Source: Henckelia pumila (lineage: Eukaryota; Streptophyta; Magnoliopsida; Lamiales; Gesneriaceae). From it: 64,000 nucleotides of DNA. A model generated the notes under the pieces. That model made no database searches. It saw only the letters and a program-made list of their open reading frames with translations, and was not told the DNA's origin. This document shows positions 24,800-35,590 of the stretch, in pieces. The translations under genes were made by a program, and so were the position numbers. The DNA is taken from contig NC_133121.1 of the NCBI RefSeq assembly GCF_033568475.1, positions 6,944,001 to 7,008,000 of the forward strand, read 5' to 3'. How positions within the stretch are numbered: position 1 is the first letter of the stretch; each line of letters starts with the position of its first letter.

Positions 24800-27466
24800 A
24801 ATAAATCCTAATTTAATTTGTAGTGGATACATTGCAGAGAGAGAGAGAAAAACATTTAACGCACCTCACCAATGTTGTATCCATCCTAAGTTTAATATAT
24901 TTGATTTGGAAATGAAATTGTTTGATGCGAAAATTGTTCTTATTAGGGGAGCGATCCACATGTGGAGTTAGAATTGGAGTTGTTATTCAGCTTAAAATAT
25001 TAAAATTATATTGTTGTCACTGATTATAAATTTTGATTAAATGATAAGAGTTCAATCCTATTCAAACTACTTTTTACGACTTAATTATTGATTTTTGGGG
25101 GTGCAAGTTCATCCACACAGCATAAATTTTTTTTAACTAAAAATAAAATGAAAATAGATATACAAGAACTTCCAGCTGTATATATTTGATTTTCCAAATC
25201 CAAAAATTGATACCCATTGGGAGCTGTCAATTTTAAGGGTATGCCATGACCCACGCCCACCGCTAGTTAATATAATTTTAAGATCTATTTTGTTTCATTA
25301 AAATTTGTAAATTGTAATACACTAAATGGGAAAAAATGTGAATTTTAATTTATACTAGTATTTCGTTGCACGCGTTGCGTACTCGTACATTTCGTTTTTT
25401 AAAAAAGATAATAAATAATAAATTGTAAAATTAAAAATAATAAAATAATAAATAATAAATTGTAAAATTAAAAAATTAAAAAATAATAAAAATATAACGT
25501 ATTCCTAAACAAATATTCACAAAAAATATATATCTTATAAAGTGAGTGTCATATTTGTAAATAAAATAATATCAAAAGGCACAAAGTGAGCTTTTAATGG
25601 CTAGAAAAGAGGAAACATTATAAAATGACTATTTTGCCTAATAATTTTGATTTTATTAAAAATTATGTTAGGAGATAATGATAATTTCAAATCAAGATTC
25701 ACCAATTAATTAAAAGTTTGTTAATTAGAGAGTCTCTACTTTTTTTTATATAGTAGGGTCTCTACTTTAATAATATAGTAAGATATCTAGAAAGTGAAAT
25801 AACATATCATAAGCCCAAGAAAACCCAAAAATAGATTTCACTGTAATAAATAAATAAATAATACTCAACAAATTTGTTTGCTACTTCGTGGTATATTTTC
25901 TGTTATATAAATATAAATATATGTAATACAACAACTTTAATTATGTACAAAATTATTTATCAATCAAACAATAAAAACTGTGAGTTATTTAATATTTAGT
26001 GCACGTGCTTATTTTGTTATATATAAAATTATATCGAAATGAATATTATATTAGAAAACATACAATATTATTTATTCATCGCACTGGGAACAGTCAAGTG
26101 GAACCAATGAGGCAACTGCATTCAGAAATCAGAAGCTTCGACCTTTGATTTTTGCTGAACCCAAATTATACAAATTATTGCGCAAGGAAAACCATGCACG
26201 TGCGAATAGATGAGATGGCAGAAATGATAACCTTCGCAAGTTTTTGCCAAAATAAAAGGTAAATACTATATAATATTCAAAATATTTAAATCGTTATAAA
26301 TTTGTATGGTTAAAAAAAAAGTAATAGTTTCTTGTCATTGTGACGGATTAAAAAATTATCAACTACAATAATTTATCATTAAATGAGATTTCTTTTATGA
26401 TCGTACATACACAGGTTTCGAACTTTCGATCTCACTAAAAGAGCTTTGTACATGCACACACATATATATATATATACATGCTCAAATCATATATGTTTGT
26501 GGTGGTTATGAATTGATATAAAAAAATCCAGATTTGCAAGATAAATAAACAACAATCTATAACAAGAGAACATAGATAATATAAAATATAATTTTTAAAA
26601 ATATCTGAAGAAATTTGTTTCGTAGATATTTTAGTTATGAACAGCTTGTCTGCTTTTTCCTTGCTTTATGAAGTGACTGTTATTATGGTGTGTCATAGGG
26701 TTGCACATGCACAAACTCCCCACTCAATGACAATAATGGCTAAGCTTTGTTACATTTCAAACTCTGCAGACTCAAGAACTCGTCTTATTACACATGCTAC
26801 ATGTCACATTACACGATTGGATTTCGATGAGGTTTTACATTAGATTTTCGGTGAGTAAAATATATTTTTTAATTTTTTCTACTACAAATAACAATTAGGA
26901 AGTGTTTGTAATCACTTAAAAAAGTGATTATTAGAGTTTGTATTAAAAAAATTACTTTTGTATGTTTCTTAAACCCAAATTATGTGTTACCAAAAGTGAT
27001 TCTAATAAAAAGATCAATGTTAAAATCAATCTAATCACTTATTTATCAAACACTACCCAAATTTAATTTTTAGATTTTCAAATTTGTTTCCAAACAGTAC
27101 CGAATTTTGATTTTTCTTAACTTTTTTATAATATATAAATTTAATCACTTATACAAAAACATAATATTTTGCAAACACTTGCTTGGTACGGTAACAAAAT
27201 GTTTCAAGATTTTATGTAGGCACTAGGCAAATGCCCTCGTTTACTATATTGAAAAAAAAAAAAAAAAAAGAAGATAAAATGAGGCAGGCTCGGCTGGCCA
27301 CAATTGACTCCATGAATTGGGCCTAACACCCTTGTAATGTTTCCTTCTTTATGGTAAGCCTTCAGCCCAGCCCCTTAGCCTCTATCCTTTTATATTAATC
27401 CAATCATGTTTTTCTAGGGGGAATTAAATAATTTACAAAATAAAACTTTCATACAAATCAAATTTT
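23984..27466. other. AT-rich intergenic DNA with repeat remnants
   Basis: No gene recognised. Contains a (TA)n tract at 24760-24797 and, at about 25355, a TACTAGTATTTCGTTGCACG string of the kind seen at ends of some plant dispersed repeats. A possible small MITE (26897-27058) shows inverted ends GGAAGTGTTTG and CAAACACTACC but no target duplication. Confidence 0.4.
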
Positions 27467-27679
27467 ATGACCGGAAAACAAGTCATATTTGAGACGGATT
27501 CTAAGCTGATGGTTGATGTGGTACATACAACTCGGACGGATCGTAGCAAGTTTGGAACAATCATTGCAGAATATTTGTTCATTTCTTTCAAGAGAATGAA
27601 CTTACAAAGTTCAGTTTGTGCGGATACAAGCGAATATGGTTGTTTGTTTACTTGGTTGGGCGGTCAATTCTCATGTTAG
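27467..27679 (+). pseudogene. RNase H-like fragment, probably LINE-derived
   Basis: The open frame reads VIFETDSKLMVDVV then a spacer and SKFGTIIAEYLFI. This resembles the central part of plant LINE-type RNase H (RVT_3) domains, which typically read FESDCxxVVxxV...SEFGxIIxxC. The RNase H active-site context is incomplete and no reverse transcriptase lies nearby, so it is at most a short relic. The later part of the frame loses similarity. Confidence 0.4.
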
Positions 27680-27828
27680 CCCTTGTAGTTTTTATGATGT
27701 TCTTAGTTTAATCGTTGATACTTTAATTTATTTTTGTCTTTTGGGCTCAAAAATTAAAAAAAAATATTTATTTCGGGTCTAGAGCAAATCAGATCCAAAA
27801 GCACTATCCGATATATGTACAACAAACT

Positions 27829-28671
27829 TTAGAACACCTTCTTGTGCAACTTAAACCGACGAGTGAAGAATAAATCCCTCACCCAAAGAGGAGACCACGA
27901 AAGAAAATTAAACAACCCTGTCATATGACCATGAACGATTTCCTTTGGCGGACTCGAACCCAAGACCTTACTTACTACGTGCCGAGCGAAAACGGTCGCG
28001 TCCGTCGATTTCCCCCCTTGAGACGCCTTGGCCCTCTCCTCTATATCATCCTTGAAAATGTTATAAATCTTCCACTCTTGATCTCTCAAACCATCATAGC
28101 TACTACCTCCAAAATTCGATTTTACGGCCCCGGGGAGCACGAGTACTACATCGATATTAAATGGCTTGAGCTCGACTCGCAAAGCATGAGAGACAGCATG
28201 AATATATGCTTTGCTAGCACAATAGGACCCTGCCCAAGGGGTTGGAACTTTCCCTACCACACTTCCTACATTGACTATGATTCCACGACGTCGTGTAACC
28301 ATGTGCGGAACCACGTGTTGAACGAGACGCAACGCTCCTAATGCGTTTATTTCATATGCTCTTTTGATAAAGTCTAGTGGGAGTTCGGCTAGAGGGCCTA
28401 CGCTCCCGATCCCGGCATTGTTGACTAGGATATCCAGCTTCCCGTGCCGTGAAATCACATGATCAATCGCTTTCGCGACGCTTTCATCGGACGAGACGTC
28501 GAGGCCTATGGTCTCGATGTTTTCGGATCGCAAGTCTAAGAGATGGTGCATTTTTTGGGGGATGTCGGATGCAATTACATGACAATTATGCTCGGCGAGT
28601 GCCTTGCAATATTCATAGCCGATGCCGCCGACGGCGCAACCGGTGACCAAGGCAACCTTTGTGTCACTCAT
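27829..28671 (-). CDS. Short-chain dehydrogenase/reductase (1-acyl-DHAP reductase-like)
   Basis: A single exon of 280 aa in the classical SDR family. Visible motifs: the dinucleotide-binding TGCAVGGIG (10-18), NNAG (84-87), the catalytic Ser137 in NVGSVVG, and Tyr150-x3-Lys154 in YCASK. PG..KSNF follows at about 180-187. The C-terminal part (251-272) is hydrophobic and aromatic and could attach to a membrane. Length, TGC...GGIG and the KAxAE..CHVIASD stretch resemble plant proteins annotated as NADPH-dependent 1-acyldihydroxyacetone phosphate reductase (yeast Ayr1 type), which reduce acyl-DHAP to lysophosphatidate at the ER or lipid droplets. The substrate is inferred from family resemblance only. 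The first in-frame ATG (28671) is chosen because it sits five codons before the glycine motif; the frame opens slightly further upstream without an ATG. Confidence 0.85.
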   Translation of the reverse strand: MSDTKVALVTGCAVGGIGYEYCKALAEHNCHVIASDIPQKMHHLLDLRSENIETIGLDVSSDESVAKAIDHVISRHGKLDILVNNAGIGSVGPLAELPLDFIKRAYEINALGALRLVQHVVPHMVTRRRGIIVNVGSVVGKVPTPWAGSYCASKAYIHAVSHALRVELKPFNIDVVLVLPGAVKSNFGGSSYDGLRDQEWKIYNIFKDDIEERAKASQGGKSTDATVFARHVVSKVLGSSPPKEIVHGHMTGLFNFLSWSPLWVRDLFFTRRFKLHKKVF

Positions 28672-28708
28672 TCTGGCGTATGACAATTATTTTTCTTGTC
28701 ATTCTTGG

Positions 28709-28722
28709 GATATATATATAGT
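28709..28722 (-). promoter_or_regulatory. Possible TATA box of the SDR gene
   Basis: A TATATATATA tract on the minus strand about 40-50 bp upstream of the ATG. Its simple-repeat nature lowers confidence. Confidence 0.3.
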
Positions 28723-29085
28723 TTCTAAATTATTAAAGGGGCATGATCAAGAAGTACGTGCGATAATTTAAAGGTGAAACCTGTAATGTAAGTTTAAAAA
28801 TTATATTGAAAATCAAATTGAATTAATATTTTAACCCTAAATGGGCATCACTAAATTGTGTCATATGCGTATGGTGTCTTTGTCATTTGGGCTTAGTAGT
28901 AAGAATATTCTGCGATTATTCTTGCTTAGCCGGATTACATTTTGCTTGGATCAAGTTAACCTTTACGTGAAAGGACAAAAAGAGCGGCACATACTAATGA
29001 AATAGATCAAGTTAACCTTTATAAAAAAAAAAAACTGCTCAAAAATGGATTGAAAATTAGAATGAAGGATTTGAAAACTCAGATG

Positions 29086-29736
29086 TAGGGATGTCAATGG
29101 GTCCGGGTGGACCTGCCCCATGTGGGGAGGGTTTGGGTCCACTAAATGGGTCTTGGGACAGGTCTCGGGTCCATCTTTTTAGACCCAAGAGGGTATGGGG
29201 CGGGTAATGGGTTTTATAAGACCCGCCCGAGACTCGTCCCATATAATACATACATATAAAAAATTATAGGTTTTTATTGCTCAATTATTTTTTCTAGCCG
29301 TAATCATCTCTTTTACTTTCAAATTTTAATCTAATTCCTAAATAATTTAATTAAACACAGACTATAGCTGGTCACTGTCTACCTACCCTTCGACATTTGT
29401 CTATCCTCCGGTGATTTTCTAACCTCCGACCACCACCTACATCCATTGTTATGATACAAGTTTCATATTCAATTTTAATCGATAAGTAATTTAATGTTTT
29501 ATTTTGCATATAATACCCGAAATATCAATTTTAAGGTTTTATTTTTCCTTTCGACTACCTCATACAGTCAGATTTGTTTTTAATTTTAATAAATTTGTGG
29601 GTCTCATGGGTCTAACGGTTCCAACCTGCCCCATTTCAGATATGAGGTGGGGCGGATAATGGGTCCATGTTTTGTTAATGGGGTGGGTCTCGGGTTCGGC
29701 CAAACCCGATCCATACCCGCCCTATTGACATCCCTA
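29086..29736. mobile_element. hAT-like MITE
   Basis: The element begins TAGGGATGTCAATGGG and ends with the inverse CCCTATTGACATCCCTA. Flanking 8-mers CTCAGATG (29078-29085) and CTCATATG (29737-29744) differ at one position, as expected for an old hAT target duplication. Subterminal GGGTCCGGGT-type motifs recur. No transposase. The 64-codon minus-strand frame at 29057-29251 is repeat-derived. Confidence 0.8.
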
Positions 29737-29991
29737 CTCATATGATCTTGCATATACTAGTAAACGAAGCACGTGATAAACTATTTGGTAACATTTAGTT
29801 TTTTAATTAAGTGAAAATCAGATACTTATGTTGACACAATAATTATCTAACACAACAATAAATTAAGAGAAAAACAATTCAACTCGTACTCTCTTTAATC
29901 TTTAATAATTAATAATTATTATTATTTAATAATCTTTAATTAATATTGACACAATGACAAAACGGACACTACACAATTCAACTCCCCCTTA

Positions 29992-30344
29992 GGGCTTAGT
30001 TTGAAAGTTGAAAGGGAAAAGAAGAGAAGAGAAGAGAAAAGAAAAGAAAAGAAAAGAAGGTGAGTGAAAGAGAGAAAATAAAAATGATGTATTTCTTTGT
30101 TTGAGAGTTGAAGAAAGAAAAAGAAAGGAAATGAGTTAAATTTATTTAAAATAATTTTTTTTGTTTGTGTTTACTCCCATTTCCGTCCACTTTTGGAAGT
30201 AAAATTTTTTGGTTGAGATGGAATAAATTTTCCTTTCCTTTTCTTTCTTTTTCTTTCTTTAAAAAACTCCCAAACAATCAACTTTTTTAAATTTTATTTT
30301 TTTTCCCGTCTTTTCTTTTCAAATCACATCTCCCAAATGAAGCC
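29992..30344. mobile_element. Tourist-like (PIF/Harbinger) MITE
   Basis: TTA flanks both sides (29989-29991 and 30345-30347). The ends are GGGCTTAGTTTG and the inverse of CCCAAATGAAGCC. The interior is purine-rich on one side (GAGAAGAGAAAAG...) and pyrimidine-rich on the other, forming an imperfect long hairpin. Confidence 0.65.
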
Positions 30345-30532
30345 TTAGATTTAATATGTATTAGATTAGATATTAGATTAGATAGATTATGGGATTGATT
30401 AGATTGCATGTTAATTAATAGGATGTGCAAAGTTGAAGGGATTAAAGGATTATCCAATTAATAAAGGCAATTTTCAAGAATAATCTGGTGTTATCAATAT
30501 AAATTGGGCATTCTACATGGACAATGATTCAA

Positions 30533-30639
30533 GAGAAATTACTTATTCTAGCTCATATTAATAGTGTTTTTTTAAAAATAGCCTTCTTTATTAAAGATTA
30601 TAAAATATAGTCTTTTATAGTTTAATAATCCTAAAATAC
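30533..30639 (+). repeat. Left terminal inverted repeat
   Basis: Inverted partner of 33690-33792. Inner end ...AATAATCCTAAAATAC. Confidence 0.8.
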
Positions 30640-30996
30640 ATTCATCCCCATTTTATTACTATTATATCAAACTTGTATGTTACCTATTTCATAGGTAACA
30701 TCAAACAATATCTCAAATAATATCTCATTTTATTATCTTATTATTCATCATTTTATCTATCTCACAAGTCGAGCCGTGTATATCTTATGGATTCTAACGG
30801 TCAATATCAAATACTACTTTTTCCACCATCATTTAATTTCGCGAATTTGTCAAAATTTATGTATGCAGCATTTATTTTTTTCCATCCATCGTTTGCCATT
30901 TTATTTTAATTTTTTTTTCCCTTTAGCTATTTTTAGTCACAAGAGCTAGCACATTTTTTTCATCATCATATTCATATCCCTCTCACTTAGTCTCCC

Positions 30997-31004
30997 TATA
31001 TAAA
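30997..31004 (+). promoter_or_regulatory. TATA box of the phytosulfokine pseudogene
   Basis: TATATAAA lies 93 bp before the ATG, in the same sequence context (TATATAAATTGA) as the TATA box of the intact copy at 47067, so promoter homology is preserved. Confidence 0.55.
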
Positions 31005-31096
31005 TTGATAGCATTTCTATATTTCCTCACCATATCTTAATTAACATTAATAAATTTTATTTCCATAAATCGAGCCAAGATATTTGTAGAAGAAAA

Positions 31097-31937
31097 ATGT
31101 CTAAATCCGTATCCTTTTTCATTATTGTTCTTCTCTTCTGCTTTGTTCTATCTTGGTCTAGTCGTCCCACCGATCCGTCGATTCGTGATGCCAACAAATC
31201 CGATCACGAGGTTTGTTAGGAACATGAATCTATTGTGATTGATTATATTTATATGAATTTTTTGCTCTATACTTTCTGAGGATATGTATAATTTGTTAGA
31301 GTTTTTCTCAATAATCATGTTTATACAAATATATGAACATGATAAACAATATGCGGAAGCAAGATTGAGCGTTACCTTCAGCCATATAATTTGTAAGTGT
31401 GCTGCTTTCCTCTCCAATTGAAGTCTTTTAAACACTCCAACTCTCTCGTAGATGGTGTATTTGTGTTGTTATGAGTTGTGTGTTTAGGGACCTCAAGAGC
31501 CTCGGTATTTATAGGCAAATTTTCATACCATCAATGAGTGTTCGGGAGCACGAGATTCAAAATAAGGGTGCGTTGCGTGTCTCAATTTTTTGAATGTGAG
31601 ACGCCATATGACAGTTGTCAAGGATGGCGGCATTGGTCGTCACCGCTTCCATCATCGTAGATATCTCGTTTAATTATGTGTCATATTTTCTTACATAATT
31701 AATCATCAAAATTAATTCAACGTATATAGTTGAGTTTTAATTAAAAGTTATATATTTCCTGCAAAAACAAAGTTCTTGTTCTAACTTTTGAAGAATATTT
31801 TTCTAAAGTTTAGGTTAAAAGAGAGGGAGCCCAAGCGGAAGAAAATTGAGGAATCGGTGAAGATGAAAGCTTGATGAGAAGAACCCTAGCTGCTCACCTC
31901 GACTATATATATGCAGAAGCACAAACCTTAAAATCAT
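31097..31937 (+). pseudogene. PSK: Phytosulfokine precursor pseudogene
   Basis: Two exons parallel the intact gene at 47.1 kb. Exon 1 (31097-31210) encodes an intact 38-aa start with a signal peptide (MSKSVSFFIIVLLFCFVLS...) and ends HE before GT. Exon 2 (from 31814) begins VKREGAQAEEN and then meets TGA (31847-31849) where the intact gene has Cys. Beyond it the frame still reads the conserved LMRRTLAAHLDYIY, but the second Cys is Ser and the hormone pentapeptide YIYTQ is lost: the last two residues read AE, and alignment with the intact copy suggests a 2-nt deletion there. The intron (31211-31813, 603 nt) is enlarged by a 402-bp solo LTR. With the stop, both Cys and the hormone end lost, it cannot make phytosulfokine. 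Transcription remains possible because the promoter region is conserved. Confidence 0.85.
31294..31695 (-). mobile_element. Solo LTR inside the pseudogene intron
   Basis: The 402-bp repeat runs TGTTAGAG...TTACA on the plus strand and is flanked by perfect 5-bp duplications TAATT (31289-31293 and 31696-31700). On the minus strand it contains TGCCTATAAATACCGAGG, an LTR-type promoter. No internal region or second LTR is present, so it is a solo LTR left by recombination. Copia-type is likely from its size and ends, not proven. Confidence 0.7.
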
Positions 31938-33689
31938 TTTTTTAAAAAAACACATGGGATGATGATGAGAAATATTTTCTTAGTTTTGTATGAAAGTATG
32001 TAATAAAATAAATTATAAGGAACTATATTAATTAATATTTTGTTGTGTTTTTTTATCGTTTTATCAGTGTTTTGGTATTTGCATTTGTACTTTTAGTAGC
32101 TTCATTGCATCTTGGCGGTGCGTGCAGAATTCAAGATTTCATTTGTGACAATTGAGTATCATTATATTTTAGATATTTTATTTTTTATATTATATTATAT
32201 TCAGACAATCGTTATTAAATAATTTGAGGAGTTATAATTTAGAAATTATGACTGCTTCTTATTTAACGTGTCCAAAGCACAATTAAAATTTCTCTATATA
32301 ATTTTCGGTGTAAGTAACTCTTCGATTCTAGAATCCATGTTTAGATCAAATTTAATATGTTAAATTATGTTGACAAATTTTTTTATTGTGAAATAAGAAA
32401 ACATTGAACGAGCTATAATTACCATGTATATTTTCTCATATGATAAATAAGTTTTGCATGTAATAAAAATTGATCCGGCGGTTCAACCAATTAATCGATT
32501 CAACCAATGACCGACTTTTTTTTATCAGATCGGGTCAATGTTCAAATTATTACTTCATTATATTTTAAGGAGATAATTTATAATTACATCCCCTACATTC
32601 TTTTTTACATAAAAGAAATCGATATTTTTAGCATAAAAAAGTAATATTTTAGTACCATTGTCAAACGATTTGTGATTCCCAACATACCGTTTAGTTTTAA
32701 CGATAACCGTGGAAAAAGAGGTTGAAAATGGTCACGAAATTATTAATTACGATTTACGAAAAATAAAAGCATAGTTCGATACATCATACATGTAAGAAAC
32801 AGACATGTAAAAATGGAAAAAAAAAAATGCTAAATCAAAGGACAAGAAATATAAAAACCAAAAGCTTTATATTTATCATTGAATCATGAGGGATTTTTCA
32901 AAATAGCCTTCTACAAATACGTATAATCAAATTTGACCTTAATGCAAATAAATTTTTAAAATTAGCCTTAACTTCCAAATATATCCTTTTAGTGACTTAT
33001 ATAGTCCATTTTTACATTAGCACAAAAACATAATAAATTAAGCTAATATGATAATTTAATTATCGAACAACTATATTTTAATAGATAATTGTTTTATTGC
33101 ACGTACTTGTATTTTAATTTTTTGCATTTGTTTTTAAATTCAAATATTTATTTATTTAATTTATATTAATAATATAACTTTTATAAAATTATAATTTTTA
33201 GTATGAATTAATAGTAATAGTTGTTATTATCTTATCCATAAATACAAATTAGCAAAAAAATTAAAATATAAATACATTAATCTTCATTTATTGTTATTAA
33301 CATTATTATTGTCAGCAATAATTTTATTAGCTTATTCATTATTATTCCCTGTTATTCTTCACATTATATATTTAATTTTTATTATTCTTTTTATGATTAA
33401 TATTAATATTAATATTATTAATATCAAGTCATTTATTATCTTCAGTTATTATACTTATTACCATTATTAAAATTATCGACATAATTTCTATGTTTATAAT
33501 TAATATAATTATTTTAATTAATTCTCATTATTAATAAAATTATTTATATGTGTGTTTTTTTTGTTGAAACCAACTCTCGAACAATTTATTTATATGTGTT
33601 AATATCACGTTATTCTTATTTTGGAAAATGATTCTTATTTCTCTAAGTTGTAATTTTTTATTAAGATGATGTAAATGAATAAAGAAAGG

Positions 33690-33792
33690 GTATTTTAGGA
33701 TTATTAAACTATAAAAGACTATAATCTTTAATAAAGAAGGCTATTTTAAAAAAAAAAACACTATTAATATGAGCTAGAATAAGTAATTTCTC
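33690..33792 (-). repeat. Right terminal inverted repeat
   Basis: Inverted partner of 30533-30639. Outer end ...AAGTAATTTCTC. Confidence 0.8.
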
Positions 33793-35590
33793 ATATATTA
33801 ATTAATTAACTTGTGTGTTTATTGTGTTTAATATTTTATAATTATAATATCTTAAATACCCCTGCACTTTCAATCAACCATAAATGTCGAAAAAGTATAA
33901 TGGTAAAATTTCATTCACATATCATATTTATTATATGTTCATCACATGTGTGGAGAGAGATGTCTAATACAACTCATAATATATAGTGTAATCACGATCA
34001 ATTGATGAAATATGACTGAAAAAATGAGATAAACATGAGATGAACAAAAACTCGTGTCTCAACCCACCTTAAACAAGTGTATCAAACGGTATGTGAATGA
34101 TAAGAACGATATAGCTCTTTTTCAAATCAATTTTATTGTACTAAAACTTGAGATAAAAGTGAAATAAAATAATATTAAATCTCATCATTCGCACCAAACC
34201 GTGTCTATCTAATCTAGCAATATGAATAGATTTATTATTATTTTTAAATGAAATATATGAATCTTAAGAAAACAAGCATCATTCACGAATGGTTCAGTTT
34301 CTGGCTTGCGTTGATAACATGCATTGTTATTAATAATATCTGGGAAATGGGAATAAACTTTGACATTTTAAAAACAATTTCATTTTCATCTTTGATAGTG
34401 GCCCACTACAAAAACAGCACAAAATACAGAAGCCCAGTCCAAAGCCCAGAAATATAGTTTCAAAGAAACAAAAAAGCATTGCAAAAGGGCCAAAAAAGAA
34501 AAAAGAAGCGAGAAGGAAAAAGCGTCACCAAATGACGTTGCGTTGGTAGAATTTGAAGAGGTGGTGCTTGCTGTTTCTCCGAAGCATACACGGCAAGATA
34601 TTGTTTGGATTTCAGGTGTGATTCAAGTTGTTTGCTTTATTTTCTGTCACAGATTCAAGCTAGCCGCTAGAACTGATCTGATCGTATTTGAATAGATTTT
34701 GAATTTTTAGTTGTTTTCACTCTGTTTCTGGGATTCAATCTGGTTTACTTGGAATAGAAGGATTTGGTTGAATAAATTGAGCTTATGTTATGTATTGTTG
34801 AAAAACACCAAGTATTGCCGTACCGGTATAATCTGAAATAAATTTTCCTTCAACTGGTAAAAAGAAAGAGTTTGAGCACACTTGTTTAAATAAATGGAAA
34901 TGAGTGCTTGAGAACGAGTTGGCAACAAAGTGTGACAATGTGGTTGGGAAACAACCATGCTGATATTACTTGGGCTTGAGAATTTATGTTGTGATAAAGT
35001 GAAACGTTTTTATGGTGGAATAAGTTGGAATGAAATTATTCACTTGAGAAAATAGGGTGTTTACTCTTTCTTTGTGTCTGAGGAACTAAGGTTAACCCAA
35101 AGTATCAAACGTATGTAGTTTCGTAATGAATGAAAACATTGGACTGTTTCGCAAGGGGGAGGGGATTGTTCGACATATAATTGAATTGGTTAAAACGATC
35201 TGGATGTAGTATCACTCGAGGTTTAGAGTGGTACATTTGTGACTTAGGTACCTCGATATGCTTATTTTTTTATAATGGAAACGAGGACGTAGTAATCTTT
35301 GTTCAAAATTGGCATTGGATTTTTTGAAATTATGGGTTCTGCGGACTAAATATTCATGTGTTTGTGTTCTGTTTGTATGGCAATTTAGATTGAAAGATTC
35401 CCTGTGATAGCGAATAATCACAAGCAATCCGCGGGTTCCTTTCTGCTTGTAAGCTGAAAGATTGCTTCTTGTATTGTTGTCGCTGAATTGGTCGTTGTTT
35501 TCTCCCCCTCCGTCCTTATTGATATCTCTGAATTCTTATTTACTATATATTTATAGTTTCGCTTTTGATTCTTCATAGGTTGGAGAAGCT
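33793..35590 (+). other. Intergenic DNA and 5' part of the VMA21-like gene
   Basis: No separate gene seen up to about 34500. A 5' non-coding exon of the VMA21-like gene probably ends near 34614 (...TTTGGATTTCAG before GTGTGA), with an intron reaching to AG at 35577-35578 in front of GTTGGAGAAGCTATG. This is inferred from splice-like sequences only. Confidence 0.4.

Larger units (their letters stand above)
30533..33792. mobile_element. Mutator-like TIR element enclosing a phytosulfokine pseudogene (candidate Pack-MULE)
   Basis: The ends are long inverted repeats, 30533-30639 and 33690-33792, both starting GAGAAATTACTTATTCTAGC when read inward. They match almost perfectly over ~100 nt except for a T-run length difference and one 7-nt indel. 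TIRs of ~100 bp beginning GAGAAATT resemble plant Mutator-like elements. The 9-mers outside (ATGATTCAA, ATATATTAA) match poorly, so no target duplication is proven. The interior holds a phytosulfokine gene copy with its promoter region (about 30790-32135 is homologous to 46917-47860), a solo LTR inside that copy's intron, and AT-rich filler. No transposase was seen. Alternatively, two inverted MITE copies may flank a duplicated gene by chance. Confidence 0.6.

Noticed and set aside
27935-27965. tRNA T-arm-like GGTTCGAGTCC on the minus strand
   Set aside because: It lies inside the SDR coding sequence (codons for GSSP) and no acceptor stem, D arm or anticodon arm can be folded around it.
27925-28341. 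138-codon plus-strand frame
   Set aside because: Shadow of the SDR gene on the opposite strand with no domain.
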